This document shows positions 22,880 through 33,639 of a stretch of DNA of 64,000 nt, piece by piece (the first letter of the stretch is position 1; each line of letters opens with the position of its first letter). The DNA is taken from the NCBI RefSeq assembly GCF_000143415.4, contig NW_003314262.1, positions 2,786,519 through 2,850,518 of the forward strand, read 5' to 3'. Both the position numbers and the translations under genes were made by a program. Origin of the DNA: Selaginella moellendorffii. Lineage: Eukaryota; Streptophyta; Lycopodiopsida; Selaginellales; Selaginellaceae. The notes beneath the pieces were generated by a model. It searched no databases, was not told where the DNA came from, and was given only the letters and a program-made list of their open reading frames with translations.

Positions 22880-24224
22880 CCTGGTGGTTCCTCCAGCACT
22901 GCCACCACGCCCTCCAGCTACGCCTCTGCAAGAATCTCCTCCAGTGAGAACACCTAGCTTCTCTGAAGAGCTGATGAACACTTACTTCGAGGGCGACGAG
23001 GAATTTCAAGCTGCTCCTGAGTTCTTCCTCGGCTCATCTTCAGTGGGAGCTGGACGTGGATCATCACCTTCAGTGGGAGCTGGAAGCAGGTCGCCAACTT
23101 CAGTGGGAGCTCTCCCAGACTCTCCACTTGTTCCACCACCTGTGATCCACCCTCCAGCATGTCCTGAACCACGGCGCTCTGCTCGAGTTCCCGTACCATC
23201 GAGGCTGCAACTGGAAGCTGAGCAATCTCGTCCCTTCTTTAGTTTTGGAAAAATTAAAAAGAAAGGAACGCACCAGGCTAACTTCGTGGCTGCTAATCCA
23301 GAGCGAATCCCCATTCCAGCGAATGTTGACGAGGCATTAGCTGGACCTCATGCTTCCCAGTGGCGAGAAGCCATGAATGCTGAAATGCATTCGCATGAGC
23401 GAAACAATACAATGACAAAGACAACCTTACCTGAAGGTGCTCACCTTGTGAGCTCGAAATGGATTTACACAGTCAAGTACAAACCTGATGGAACTGTAGC
23501 AAAGTTCAAGGCCAGGTTTGTCGCACGGGGATTCAGCCAGATTCCAGGTTTGGAATACATGGAGACGTACTCACCAGTTGTGAAGTTGACCTCTGTGCGA
23601 GTGATCCTTGCACTGGCTGCCAAGTACGACCTGGAACTGCACCAGTTGGACGTTCGCACTGCTTTCCTGCACGGCAAGTTGAACGAGGAGGTCTACGTCA
23701 AGCAACCACCTGGATTCGTCAAACCTGGTGAGGAATATCTTGTTTGCAAGCTGAATCGCGCCCTGTATGGGCTTAAACAATCCCCGAGGGTTTGGTTTGA
23801 ACGCATTGATGCGTTCTTCAAGAGCCTGGGGTGTGTTCCTCTTGCAGTGGAAGGAAACGTGTACCTGTACAAGTGTGGTGACGATTTTCTCCTGGTTGCT
23901 GTGTACGTTGACGACTGCATTCTCGGTGCAAAAACCCGCCACCTGCTGGATGAGATGAAAAAGAAGCTGAGTGAAGAATTTGAGATGTCTGACCTGGGCG
24001 AGCTTCGCCATTTCCTTGGCATCCAAATTATACGCAATCGAGGAGCACACACTTTGAGTTTGACACAAGCTCACTATGCAAGGGAGATCTTGGAACACTT
24101 CAATATGCTGGACTGCTCTTCCATGGCCACACCTCTTGAGGTCAATCACAAACTCAGCCGTGACATGGCCCCTGAGAGTACACGGTGCCATATCGTCAAG
24201 CTGTGGGAAGTCTTGTTTATTTGA
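22851..24224 (+). CDS. Copia reverse transcriptase region
   Basis: A 457-residue open frame. It has a Pro/Ser-rich linker with three SVGAG-type repeats, then the Copia RT fold: WREAMNAEM, SSKWIYTVKYKPDG, KARFVARGFSQ, YSPVVKLTSVR, LHQLDVRTAFLHG, ALYGLKQSPRVWF and the catalytic YVDD. It ends in a frameshift before RNase H. RT is catalytically plausible, but the element lacks intact integrase and gag, so it could move only with help in trans. Confidence 0.88.
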   Translation: MLPLAPAGGNLVVPPALPPRPPATPLQESPPVRTPSFSEELMNTYFEGDEEFQAAPEFFLGSSSVGAGRGSSPSVGAGSRSPTSVGALPDSPLVPPPVIHPPACPEPRRSARVPVPSRLQLEAEQSRPFFSFGKIKKKGTHQANFVAANPERIPIPANVDEALAGPHASQWREAMNAEMHSHERNNTMTKTTLPEGAHLVSSKWIYTVKYKPDGTVAKFKARFVARGFSQIPGLEYMETYSPVVKLTSVRVILALAAKYDLELHQLDVRTAFLHGKLNEEVYVKQPPGFVKPGEEYLVCKLNRALYGLKQSPRVWFERIDAFFKSLGCVPLAVEGNVYLYKCGDDFLLVAVYVDDCILGAKTRHLLDEMKKKLSEEFEMSDLGELRHFLGIQIIRNRGAHTLSLTQAHYAREILEHFNMLDCSSMATPLEVNHKLSRDMAPESTRCHIVKLWEVLFI

Positions 24225-24890
24225 TGCTGGGCACGCGACCAGATCTCGCCTATGCTGTTGGGAACTTGGGATGGTCTCCCAGTTCCTCGAGAACCCCGGA
24301 CCTGGACATTGGCAAGCTGTGAAGCGGATTTTCCGCTACGTTCGAGGTACCTTGCATTTGCAGCTTCACTATGGCGCTGCTGTGTCACAGGAACTTCATG
24401 GGTACTCGGATGCGGACTGGGCGGGCGACCAGGACTCAAGGCGCTCTACCTCCGGGTATGCGTTCTTGCTCCATGGGGCTGCTGTGTCCTGGAGCAGTAA
24501 GCGCCAGCCGCTGGTGGCTCTGTCCTCGACAGAGGCAGAGTACATTGCCCTAACTGCTGCCAGCAAAGAAGCGATTTGGTTGACCCAGTTCTGCCGTGAC
24601 CTGCCCCAGATTCCTGCTTGCACCGGCCCTATGGTGCTGTTCTCGGACAACCAAAGTGCTCTTGCACTGGCCGCCAATCCTCGCTTCCATTCTCGGACGA
24701 AACACATCGAGATTCGTTTCCACTACGTGTGGGAACAAGTCCTGGAAAGTTGTTGCTGGAATATTGCCCCACCGAGGCAATGGTGGCTGATATACTCACG
24801 AAGGCTTTGGCTCGAGACTCCTTTGAACGCCATCGCGCTGCACTGGGAGTCTGCTCTCCATCTGTTTCGGCTGAGTGGGAGGGGTAGTAG
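24224..24890 (+). pseudogene. Copia RNase H region (frameshifted from RT)
   Basis: Carries HGYSDADWAGD, RRSTSGYAFLL, LSSTEAEYIALTAASKEAIWL, LFSDNQSALALA and TKHIEIRFHYV, the usual Copia RNase H motif series. It lies in a frame different from RT after a break near 24,200, and shifts again near 24,745 before the polypurine tract. Confidence 0.85.
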
Positions 24891-24891
24891 A

Positions 24892-25003
24892 TGTCAGTCT
24901 CGATCAGCTGTCATGAGTCATGTCCCTTGAGTCATGTAAAAAGAGTCGGAACACAATGAACGAGCTCATGAGTGTTATGTCCATCCCTTTTTACATCACA
25001 ACA
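24892..25003 (+). repeat. Copia 3' LTR
   Basis: 112 bp with the same ends as the 5' LTR but lacking about 19 bp (the GACGTGGCATGTCCACGTGG part). It is preceded by a purine-rich tract. Confidence 0.85.
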
Positions 25004-25015
25004 GCTTGAGCAGAC

Positions 25016-26262
25016 CGGGCTTGCTTGTTCTGTTCTATATTTTCAGCGTCTACAACTTGACTCATCTCTGGAGCCACAGTGGTACAACAGGCAGCTGGCC
25101 TACGAGTGCAGCCTTTCGGATGCTACTGTTACCCTGGATTGCCGCTGATAGCATCAACAGCTTGGTAAGTTAAATCCTCTTCTATTCAACTGATTGCTAC
25201 TTTCTTTTTTTCCTTTTTTTATTTTTTCAGACCGCGGACGAGTTTCGCAATCTTCAAACTGTGCTGAAGGAAAGCTGCTTTTAACAAGACTGTCATCGTG
25301 ACTCCTTTGAATAAGGCTTGGGCATCAAAACTGCTATCCTACTTCCTGGCTAGCTTCCAAGACGGTGACGATACGACCCGCCTTATTCCGACGTTGGTGA
25401 TCTTCACGTTGGATCCATCTGCGCACAAGAAATGCCTGGAAACTCATTCGCACTGCATCCTCCTCGAGAGCAATGGCGTGGACTTTTCAGCAGAGAAGCC
25501 GTACATGACCCGGGACTACTTGAAAAGGACAAGGAAGAAAATATCGTTCCTGAGCATTCTTCTACAGATGGGATACAACTTCATCTTCTCAGTAAAAATT
25601 TGAACCACTTTCTCCTTGCCTTCCTGTACTAACTTCTTCTCCAGGAATCGTCTCCAGGATGCAGACGTCTTGTGGCTGCGAAATCCCTTCTCGAATTTCT
25701 CTCCGGAAGCAGACGTGGAGCTGGCTTGTGACTTTTTCAATGGCAACGAAACGGACATTCGCAACCAGGACAACACGGGGTTGAGATCCAATAACCGGAC
25801 AAACCCTAACCGGACTGGGACAGGCACGCCAAGTTCTACTACCACATCCACGACCAGGAAGTCTTCGACAGGATCAAGCTCCACGCAGAGTTCCGGGCCA
25901 TAGGAGCCAAGATCCGGTTCACGCCAACGGAGGTTTTCAGTGGGTTTTGCGAGCCAGCCAGCGACATGGAAAGAGTTTGCACCATTCACGCCAACTGCTG
26001 CCAGGGTCTCCGCTCCAAGCTTGCGGATTTGCAGCTCGTCCAAGAGGACTGGAACCATTTCATGCGGACCAGGAACAGAGCAAATCGGCCCAAGAGGTTT
26101 CGAGCTCCGAGGGCATGCCTCAAGGGATGCTTCTCGGCCTTTACATCGAAACCATGCTACAGGTCTTGCTACAACAGAAGTTTGAATGTTTCTTCAATGC
26201 CAACTTAAGCTTGTTCTTCGATGGGACTTGTTTTCATCAGATTTTCAATGAGTTCATGTAGC
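25016..26262 (+). pseudogene. Golgi-type nucleotide-diphospho-sugar transferase relic, unit A
   Basis: Exons encode a lumenal stem (YNLTHLWSHSGTTG), then TADEFRNLQTVL, ILLQMGYNFIFS, and after an intron (25,592-25,657) DADVLWLRNPFSNFSPEADVELACDFFNG. The DxD (DAD) motif and layout match the Nucleotid_trans family (PF03407-type), which includes plant cell-wall arabinosyl/xylosyl transferases. An extra A after GTGCTGAAGGA shifts the frame, and sequence after GLRSNNRT is replaced by a short CCCTAACC-containing stretch. The 3' part keeps FTPTEVFSGFCEPASDMERVCTIHANCCQGL in good frame, whereas unit B is frameshifted there. The Copia element splits it from its upstream part. Confidence 0.8.
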
Positions 26263-26299
26263 ATTATTTTGTGAATTGCCAGTTTTCACCCTCATTCAT

Positions 26300-26980
26300 A
26301 CAGAGATTTGCAGCTCAGCCGGGGAGTTGCAAAGTTAGCTCTGAAGCCAGCTTGCTTGTTTCTCTATCAGGTCGACCGAGTTTTGATCCTGTGGAAGGCT
26401 GGGGATGAAACGAACAGCAACTGGATGCCCCGAGCACATCCTGCATCCAGCAGAGAATGGGATCATCTCCCAAAAGGCTCCACGGTGCTCATCAACATCT
26501 GGCAATCGGATGAGATCCAAAACACTGGCTTAACCCAGAAGACTGTCGTCCTGAACGCTTTCCAAAGAACCGTGTAGCTGGCTAATGCCTCTTTCAGGAT
26601 TGCGTGCATGTAAGGTAAGCCGGGGACATCTGAAGGCCTTGGGAATGAATTCCTGGCCCGAGGATTCAATCTCGAGTTTGCAACTTTGCCATCAGATCGT
26701 TCCTTATTCTCCGGTTCACTCCATGGAGATCAAGACAATCAAGTGGCGGTATGAACTTCCCGACATTGATGCTCAGGGTCTGCTTCTCAATCAGGCTGAT
26801 CAAGTCCAAATAGAACCTGGCAGAACGCACCAGAGCCTATGAATTCTCTGAGTGTGATGACTTTGGAGGCGGTGGCAAGACGTCCAACATCTTTGACTAT
26901 GAGCTCCATTTCAGATTCTTGGTAAGCAGCAGCAGCATCCAGCCTGGAGTGAGCAAGTGCAGAGATAGTGATCATCTTTA
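26300..26980 (-). pseudogene. Cytochrome P450 relic, unit A
   Basis: Minus-strand fragments contain PSDVPGLPYMHAILKEALASYT (K-helix region), VEPFG and IPFSAGCRMCSGHPVAVRF (heme-loop region, with CPG changed to CSG), plus upstream IPKDWTDVL-like remnants around 26,650. Exons are shuffled or truncated and no complete frame exists. It pairs with the unit B relic. Confidence 0.8.
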
Positions 26981-27144
26981 GGTTCTTCTAGAACTGTAAG
27001 GAGCAAGCATAACATCTTTCCATCTGAAGTTGAAGTTGAAGTTTTGGTTTTTCTTTAGTTGGTGTGTGTATGAATAACAGGCTGTGCTGACAATAGGGAG
27101 GTGAGAGAGCAAGAGTAACTTTATAATGCCTTTTAAAATATTAA

Positions 27145-29445
27145 TGTTTGACTTTTTAATCTTGGCATTTTACACAATAACTAAATTAATTATAGCTCAA
27201 AAAAAGATAGTTTTGGAGTATTTAGGCTTATTTAATAAAATTGTCATCTCTTCCTTTTCATTCTATTGCAAAAAGAGTTAGTTGAGAATATATACAAATG
27301 GGTTAGAAATGTTAGCAATTACCTTTTTTCAATTAGTTTAAAAGGAAAGAAATAAAGTGTTATATATATATAAATGGTAATGAAAATGGATTTATCTTTA
27401 ATATAAAAACTTGATATGTCAATAGTATTTTTGGTATGTGATATAAAAGTTATACATTTGGACCAAGTATAAAGTTAAAGTCGATTTGAGGCCATATTTA
27501 CATGTTCTCTATTGGGTGAACAATCTAACACTTAAATTGAGATGAATACTTGTGAAAGTTGTGAGTGAGACACCTTTAAGTGGTTGAAAGTTGGTTAAAT
27601 GATTAAAATAGAATGAAATGTTTTGTCACTTATACATTCTTCCAAATTTTTATTATTAATAATTGAAATAAAAAAAGTTAAATCTATGTTTTTAGGTTTA
27701 ATAAAATTATAGAAGTCAGGGTAATAGAATATTCTTAATAATTTATAGATATTTATAATATTTTTGTGTATCTTTTAAAATGTAAAAAGAAATAAAAATA
27801 TTATGTTTTAATTTCGTCTTTAATGTAAATGATTTCTTTTCATGATGAAATGAATTTATGTAGATTTTTATTTTCATTTGAAATCAGTTTCAAATTTTAA
27901 TATTTTTTTCAAATACATTTTTTAATCAAATCCATTTACAAAATTATATGCTAATCACAAGAATAATCCTCTTTTGTCATTTCAGATTCAACCACTTCAC
28001 ATTCATCCACCACCTCACACTATACAATGTAAAATTATGGTCTAAAGTCTGTGGTAGTAATTTTGCTAGTAACCCTACAAAGAAAAAATGAGTGAAAACA
28101 AGTAAAAGATATTTAAGCAATTAATACAAAGCATATATGTTATACATAATCATCACACCATTTACAACAATATAAACTCTATTCAATATGTCATCTTGCA
28201 CTAGCAAATTTTTTTTTTCTACATTCTAAGAATTCAACACTACTTCTATAAATCTCTATAACAGTGAGATCTTCCTCTTCATATATGCAGACTCATTGTG
28301 TGGGAAGAAAAGAAGATAACATAGTCTCTAATTTTGATGTTGTATGCAAACAAGTGTTGTTGTTGAGCTATATATGAGAATTATTTGCTCCTAGTTTACA
28401 CATTTGTGGCCTTTTAATTTCTTTATAGGAGAGAGTATAAATCTCTCTCCTGTGAAGAAAATAAAAGGCCACAAAAATGTAAATGTGGGAGGTATATACA
28501 TAACAATATAAACATAGTATCCCCTCATATATAAAGTATATCATCTCACTATCCTTACCTAACATAGTGACTACTAAATTTTTAATGCTTTAAAAAAAAA
28601 AGAGGTGAAAAACCTTGCACAAATATCAAAATTCAAACCATACCACCTTAAAATGTATTAGCATTTTTTGAGCTCAGAAAATTAATAATTGAGATTTTTG
28701 GAGTAGTTTGAATAACACACACTTGGGTACATGACTGTAATGTAGTGATTTGCTAACTTATGACCATGGAAAGAATCTAGAATAGAAACCACACACATTA
28801 ATACATGCATTGGAGAGGAATTGGCATATATTAATTATTTACTTACATACAAATATTGTGTTGTAATAATCCACACTCCCCAAAACAAATTCACCATAAT
28901 GATCATACAACTCAAGCCAAAAAGCAAAAGCCCTAGAAAGAAAAGCTTATGTAGTCACTTTCAAGCACAATAAATGATTGAAATGTGAAACATTTGTAAG
29001 AGTGTGAGAAATCAATGGGGGTAATGCTTTATTGCAACTACCATATGATCCAATTGTTTGCTGCAAAACCAACATACTCAACACCTGAAACATGGTGAAA
29101 CTAGCAAAAAAAAGCCTTTGTGCTATTATCTCACAAGAAATGAAAGGCAACTTACACAATTGAATATGTGTAAAGGAAAGGAGAGAGAAGTCATAATCAG
29201 AAAATCACAAATTGAATGAGAAAAAGGCAAAAATGAGGAAAAAAAACCTTACTAAATTTGCAATGATATCACAGAATTGATATCAAGGTTGCATTGCAGT
29301 CTAATGTGTCATGCCAATGAATACACAGCATATCCAATGACAAAAATATTATAAATACAATCATATTTAAATTGCAATTATAGCAATTTTAAAAAAATCT
29401 GCAAGTTTGCCACCATACTTAAAAATGCCCATATATGCTTTGTAG
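27145..29445. repeat. AT-rich duplicated block, copy B
   Basis: Co-linear with copy A, with small indels. It has the same hairpin at about 28,405-28,470, here extended to GGCCTTTTAATTTCTT paired with AAGAAAATAAAAGGCC. No gene is seen. Confidence 0.85.
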
Positions 29446-29448
29446 GTT

Positions 29449-31215
29449 TCATATAGCACTTCCGCCGACAAGACTGCAGCACAGAATGTTGTGCAGAATG
29501 TTACGTAATGACTTCAGAACCTCATCAACAACCGGTCTTTCAGATGGCTCATCAGAAGAACATCGACATATCAGAGCCTCCAGCTCTGCTGTTGGCATCC
29601 CGATGGCAGGCTGCGACAAGACCAACTGGGAGAATGTCTTTCCAAGGCTGTAAAGGTCCACCAATCTTGAGTACATGCTCTTACCATTTCTTCTACTTTC
29701 TTCACTCCACAGCTCGGGGGCCATGAAAAACCTCGTCCCTACTGGAGCTGTATGTGATTGTTCAGTATTGAAGTTGATGCATGCAGTACCGAAATCGGTG
29801 AGTTTCAGGACAAGTTGCTCTTCGTCCTCATCAGTGAAATCGATTAGTACGTTTTCTGGCTTGAGGTCTCTGTACACAATGTTTTTCCCATGCAGGAACT
29901 CGAGGCCCTTGGTAATCTGGAGTAGCATCTCGACCAGTTGCAAGAGCGTGAGCTCTTTGTTCTTGCTGGCATACTCTTTTAGATCCATCCTCATTACCTC
30001 CATGACCAAGTGGGTACAGCTTTTGTCAACCTTGTAGTAGCCGATGGTTTGAACAATGTGAGGAGCAGCCTGTATACTTGATACTGCGGGCAGTTCTCGT
30101 GATGGAAGATCTTGAGACTCCTTGAACTCCTTCACTGCAACTAGCCTTTGATGCCACGTTCCTTTACGAACAACACCTTGGCTTCCTCTACCGAGCATTT
30201 CCCCAAAATGAACGCTCACGTTCTCCGGGTTCAACTCGGGCAACTCTGAAGAATTTACTCTCTGTAGTATATATTCAGCATAGTGACTTCTAAATTTCCC
30301 ATCTTGTGCCAGGTTTTCCAGTGCGGCTTTGTCGAGTTGGGCTGCTACTTGGATTTGTGGCAGGTAAGCCTGAATAGGACTTTTGCCAATGAGCCCGCAC
30401 ATGAAATGAAGTTCCTCCACGATCTCCTTAATTTCCAATTCCCTGTCGTATTTCACAGCCGCAAGCCACTCCCAATGCTCCTCATGCACGGAACACTCTC
30501 GAATCAGCCCGTTTGCTTTCCTGATGAATTGTCTTAGCCTCCTCAAGAAGACCTTACTGCTTGCAAACCCTCTCACCATTTCAACGCTGTCGTTGCAAAC
30601 CCAACTCAACAGCTTGCACTGTTCCTTATGGACTCCGACAGCACTTGCAGTCCGGTCTATCTTTGCCATGATCTGATCGAGTTCAGCTTCATGCTCGACG
30701 CTGTCAATTTGTGGTGCAGGGATTCGGACATGAGATGAAGGATGTTCATGATGGTCAACCGGGCCGCTCCACCATAGCTTGAGTGTCAACGAACCTCTCT
30801 CCATGATCGCGATGCAGCCGAAGCCGAACTTCAGCGGGTACTCTCGCTGCTCGGAAGGCTCAGCTGAACGATGCGGAACCTCACTACCCTCTATCTTGAT
30901 TTTCCCCAGAGAACGCCCATTCGTGTGATTCAGAACAGAGACACCAACATGGCTTCGCTGCAATGCATCCCCCTCAACGTTGAGAACCAGGGTCTCGTTC
31001 CATTCGGGATCCAGAGTCCCATGTTGTACTCGGGTATTGACCTGCTGCCTCTCGAAACTCACTATACAGTAAGGACTTGCTGATCCGCGTCCATCTCTCG
31101 GCATCAAGCCGCGAGCGCTGCAAACCTTGATATGCACCCTCCTCGCCATTGGGTGGAGCTCAAGAAGATGAACGCCGCTACGTATACCTGCACACCCCCT
31201 CCCCCCTTCACCCAA
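29449..31215 (-). CDS. C2 - helical bundle - protein kinase, unit B (intact)
   Basis: A single-exon frame of 588 residues starting MGEGGRGC. Residues about 25-150 look like a C2 domain (VHIKVCSARGLMPRDGRGSASPYC, LDPEWNETLVLNVEG). Residues about 175-290 are a helical region with EHWEWLAAVKYDRELE, clearly homologous to the start of the divergent gene, and it resembles the HeLo/MLKL-type four-helix bundle (inference). A kinase domain fills about 335-575 with glycine loop GRGSQG (341-346), VAVK (Lys 362), YRDLKPEN (catalytic Asp 450), DFG (474-476) and MAPE. All catalytic residues are present; HRD is YRD. The C2 domain suggests membrane or lipid association. It lies head-to-head, 70 bp from the pseudokinase gene, and is the only undamaged kinase of the three copies. 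Confidence 0.87.
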   Translation of the reverse strand: MGEGGRGCAGIRSGVHLLELHPMARRVHIKVCSARGLMPRDGRGSASPYCIVSFERQQVNTRVQHGTLDPEWNETLVLNVEGDALQRSHVGVSVLNHTNGRSLGKIKIEGSEVPHRSAEPSEQREYPLKFGFGCIAIMERGSLTLKLWWSGPVDHHEHPSSHVRIPAPQIDSVEHEAELDQIMAKIDRTASAVGVHKEQCKLLSWVCNDSVEMVRGFASSKVFLRRLRQFIRKANGLIRECSVHEEHWEWLAAVKYDRELEIKEIVEELHFMCGLIGKSPIQAYLPQIQVAAQLDKAALENLAQDGKFRSHYAEYILQRVNSSELPELNPENVSVHFGEMLGRGSQGVVRKGTWHQRLVAVKEFKESQDLPSRELPAVSSIQAAPHIVQTIGYYKVDKSCTHLVMEVMRMDLKEYASKNKELTLLQLVEMLLQITKGLEFLHGKNIVYRDLKPENVLIDFTDEDEEQLVLKLTDFGTACINFNTEQSHTAPVGTRFFMAPELWSEESRRNGKSMYSRLVDLYSLGKTFSQLVLSQPAIGMPTAELEALICRCSSDEPSERPVVDEVLKSLRNILHNILCCSLVGGSAI

Positions 31216-31285
31216 CCCAGCCCCAAAGCCAAACTCTTACCCAGCCCCAAAGCCAAACTCTTGCCTATTTAGGTTTCAGAGAGCT
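31216..31285. promoter_or_regulatory. Very short bidirectional intergenic region
   Basis: Only 70 bp separate the two divergent start codons. It contains a tandem repeat of CCCAGCCCCAAAGCCAAACT and a CCTCCCCCCTTCACCC tract overlapping the kinase start. No TATA box is evident. Both transcripts must start within or beyond the partner's coding region, or share this core. Confidence 0.5.
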
Positions 31286-33625
31286 ATGGAGGACATACTG
31301 AGGTCGATCGATGCGATTTCTGAGCTTGCGCCAAATGCCAAAGCGTATCCTCGCCTGTGCAGGCTACTGTTTCTGGTATGCAATCGACATGCCCGGTACT
31401 GCCCCATGTGGATCAAATGCGGGCTCATCTCTTACCTCTCACCACCGATCAAATTTGCGGCCTTGGAGCGCCTTGCCCATGTATTGGATAGGGTGAAGGA
31501 ATTTCTCAGGCAATGCAGTCATAAAGAGCACTGGGAGTGGATCGCTGCATCCAGGTATGACAGGAGATGGGAAGTTGTGGAACTTCTGTCAGAGCTTCAG
31601 GAATGTGTGGACATAATCAACTTGGACGCAATTCGAAGGTCAAGGCGAAAAGAGGGTATGTGGGCGGGCCGTGTTCTTGAGCGGCTGTCCGAGATTGAGC
31701 AGGAGCAGGATCTGTATTATGACCTCCACAGTTTGGCAAACGAAGATTGTGCCGAATTGGTGAAGAATGCAAGTTCAGAGGAGCTTGTCGAGTACTTATC
31801 TCAAAGACAAAGCGGCTACTGTCCAAGGATAAACATGGAAGATTGGCCTGCCGCTCCTACTAAGGAGTGGTTTGGTTGGCTGGGTCAGGAGGCTAAACTT
31901 GTGGAGCTCGATTATGATGAGGATCTCGAGGTGACGAAGGGTCCTTTCCTAGGTCCAAGTTCCTCTATTGTGCAGATTTTTGGATGGTGCCACTGCCACG
32001 ATACCGGGAAGCATTACATACTTACCGAGAATCGCGACCGTCACATATTTACGGAGAGTGGTGACCGTCACAGTCACCATAGTGAGGCACTCACACTGTC
32101 TTGCCTTCTGGAAGTCACTTATCAAGTTGCACAAACTGTTCTACACTTGCATAGACATGGTTTTCGGGAAGTTGAGATTGACCTGAGACTGCATAATTCT
32201 GTTGAGTTCATGGTTTACTGGTGGCGACGGGGAAGGGGGAATGCGACAAGTTTGAAGAGCTTACTCTGTGAATCATTAAAACTGTTTGTGAAGTTGGCTG
32301 ATGGTGAACTATATTCAGAGGTCCTGGAAGAAATCATGAACCAAAGTGACAATGACTTTCCAGACATGGATGTGATAGTCGATATCTTGCAAGCCTTTCG
32401 AACAGAGCGCACAGGTGTGTATAAATGTAACAGGCTATGAATTTGAGCTCACGCTGACAAAACAGGTGCTGAGTGGAGAAAAAACAGTTTTCAACGTTGC
32501 CGCAGAATTGAGCTTTACAGTTCTGATGTGCTCCCTGCACAGTTTGAGAACTTGCCTAAGGTGGTAAAGAAGTCTACTCTCTAGCTTAGTAGTTCATACA
32601 CATCTGACTTTTGGCTTTCAGGTTGTTGAAGAACTCAGTGCTCTGTGGCACCCCCACATCTTGCGGTACTATGGATCTGAGCCAGGCGTTGAAGCAATAA
32701 ACTATCCATGGATTGTAAATTGCATGCTGTTCATTTATGCAGAGGATGTACATGGAATAACACTTGCAAGTCGGTCATTGAACGAAGATGCAGTTCGAGC
32801 ATACACTTGTCAGATTTTATCTGGCTTGGTGTTTCTTCATAGCAGAGGCACAAAACACGGGTTCATGTTTTAAGATTGATCATGAAAACTTCATACTGAT
32901 CTGTAGATTCTTTGTCAGGGCGCTCACAGCTGCAAACATACTTGTGGATACTTCGCGTGAAGTTGTTAAGCTATCGCATTATGGCTTCGCTTTGCAATCG
33001 GTACGTGTCTAGTCTGTAAAATCTGAAACTATTACGATTTTCCTTACCAGATTGAGGTCGTTCCTGAGATGCCCGCTGAGGTTTGTGGATTGATAATCGT
33101 GGCCACATTGCTGAAACTTGTATCTCCAGTATTGTGATAGTCTTTCAGCGGATGTTTGGAGCCTGGGCTGTGTTGTACTTGAAATGATCAAGAATTTGGA
33201 GCCACAGAGTAAATATTCAAGCATATCCAACACCAGCAAAGATTTGGTTCGTCTTTGCATTTCTTTTTTTTTTTTCTTTTTCCTTTTTACATTTTAAGTG
33301 GTTGGTTTCATCACAGCTCCCACAGGAAGTAGGCAATGTCCAATCTGGTGAGGAGGAGACCCCTGAAATGCCTGGGAACAGCTTCCTAGTCGAATGCAAT
33401 CACTTTTTGCATCAGTGCTTCGAAAAAGGAACAAACAGACCCACAGCAGTGCAACTGCTTGATCATCCTTTCGTGCGTGGTTATGGCAGGCTGGTAAGCT
33501 GGTCTTTACATAAACAAACATAATAATATGTGAGGTATTATTTGCATGCCAGCCAACCAACATCAGCATCAACAAGGATTTGGACCTTGAAGTGGCAGGG
33601 TTGAAAGAAGAGCTAAGGGCATTGA
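31286..33625 (+). pseudogene. Helical domain - pseudokinase gene, unit B (internally deleted)
   Basis: The first exon is open from MEDILRSIDAISEL to about 32,440 (384 aa), with the helical module (EHWEWIAASRYDRRWE) and a degenerate kinase-like segment (IVQIFGWCHCHDTGK, LHRHGFREVEIDLRLHN). Compared with units A and D, about 80 bp of the second exon are missing near 32,490, and exon 7 lacks the SHFFGR start near 33,322. The pseudokinase exons persist: KHG then ALTAANILVDTS, KLSHYG and ADVWSLGC. The last exon is altered (QPTSASTR...). It could still make the N-terminal module alone. Confidence 0.75.
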
Positions 33626-33639
33626 AGATAGACTCTGAA

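Larger units (their letters stand above)
20345..25003 (+). mobile_element. Copia LTR retrotransposon, internally rearranged and defective
   Basis: The order is LTR - primer-binding-like TGGTATCGGATT - gag - zinc knuckle/protease - integrase - reverse transcriptase - RNase H - purine-rich tract (GTGGGAGGGGTAG) - LTR, the Copia (integrase before RT) arrangement. The LTRs are unusually short (131 and 112 bp). They start TGTCAG, end ACAACA, and differ mainly by a 19-bp deletion in the 3' copy. No convincing target-site duplication is visible. It lies inside the unit A glycosyltransferase gene; the corresponding unit B region has no element. Defects include a gag frameshift near 21,135, an inverted gag segment inside the protease region, an integrase-core deletion near 22,425, and frame breaks between gag, integrase and RT. 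Confidence 0.93.

Noticed and set aside
23571-24191. 206-residue minus-strand frame over the Copia RT region
   Set aside because: Antisense to well-conserved RT motifs on the plus strand.
20345-25003. Five-base target-site duplication around the Copia element
   Set aside because: The bases before the 5' LTR (TCGAGA) and after the 3' LTR (GCTTGA) do not match.
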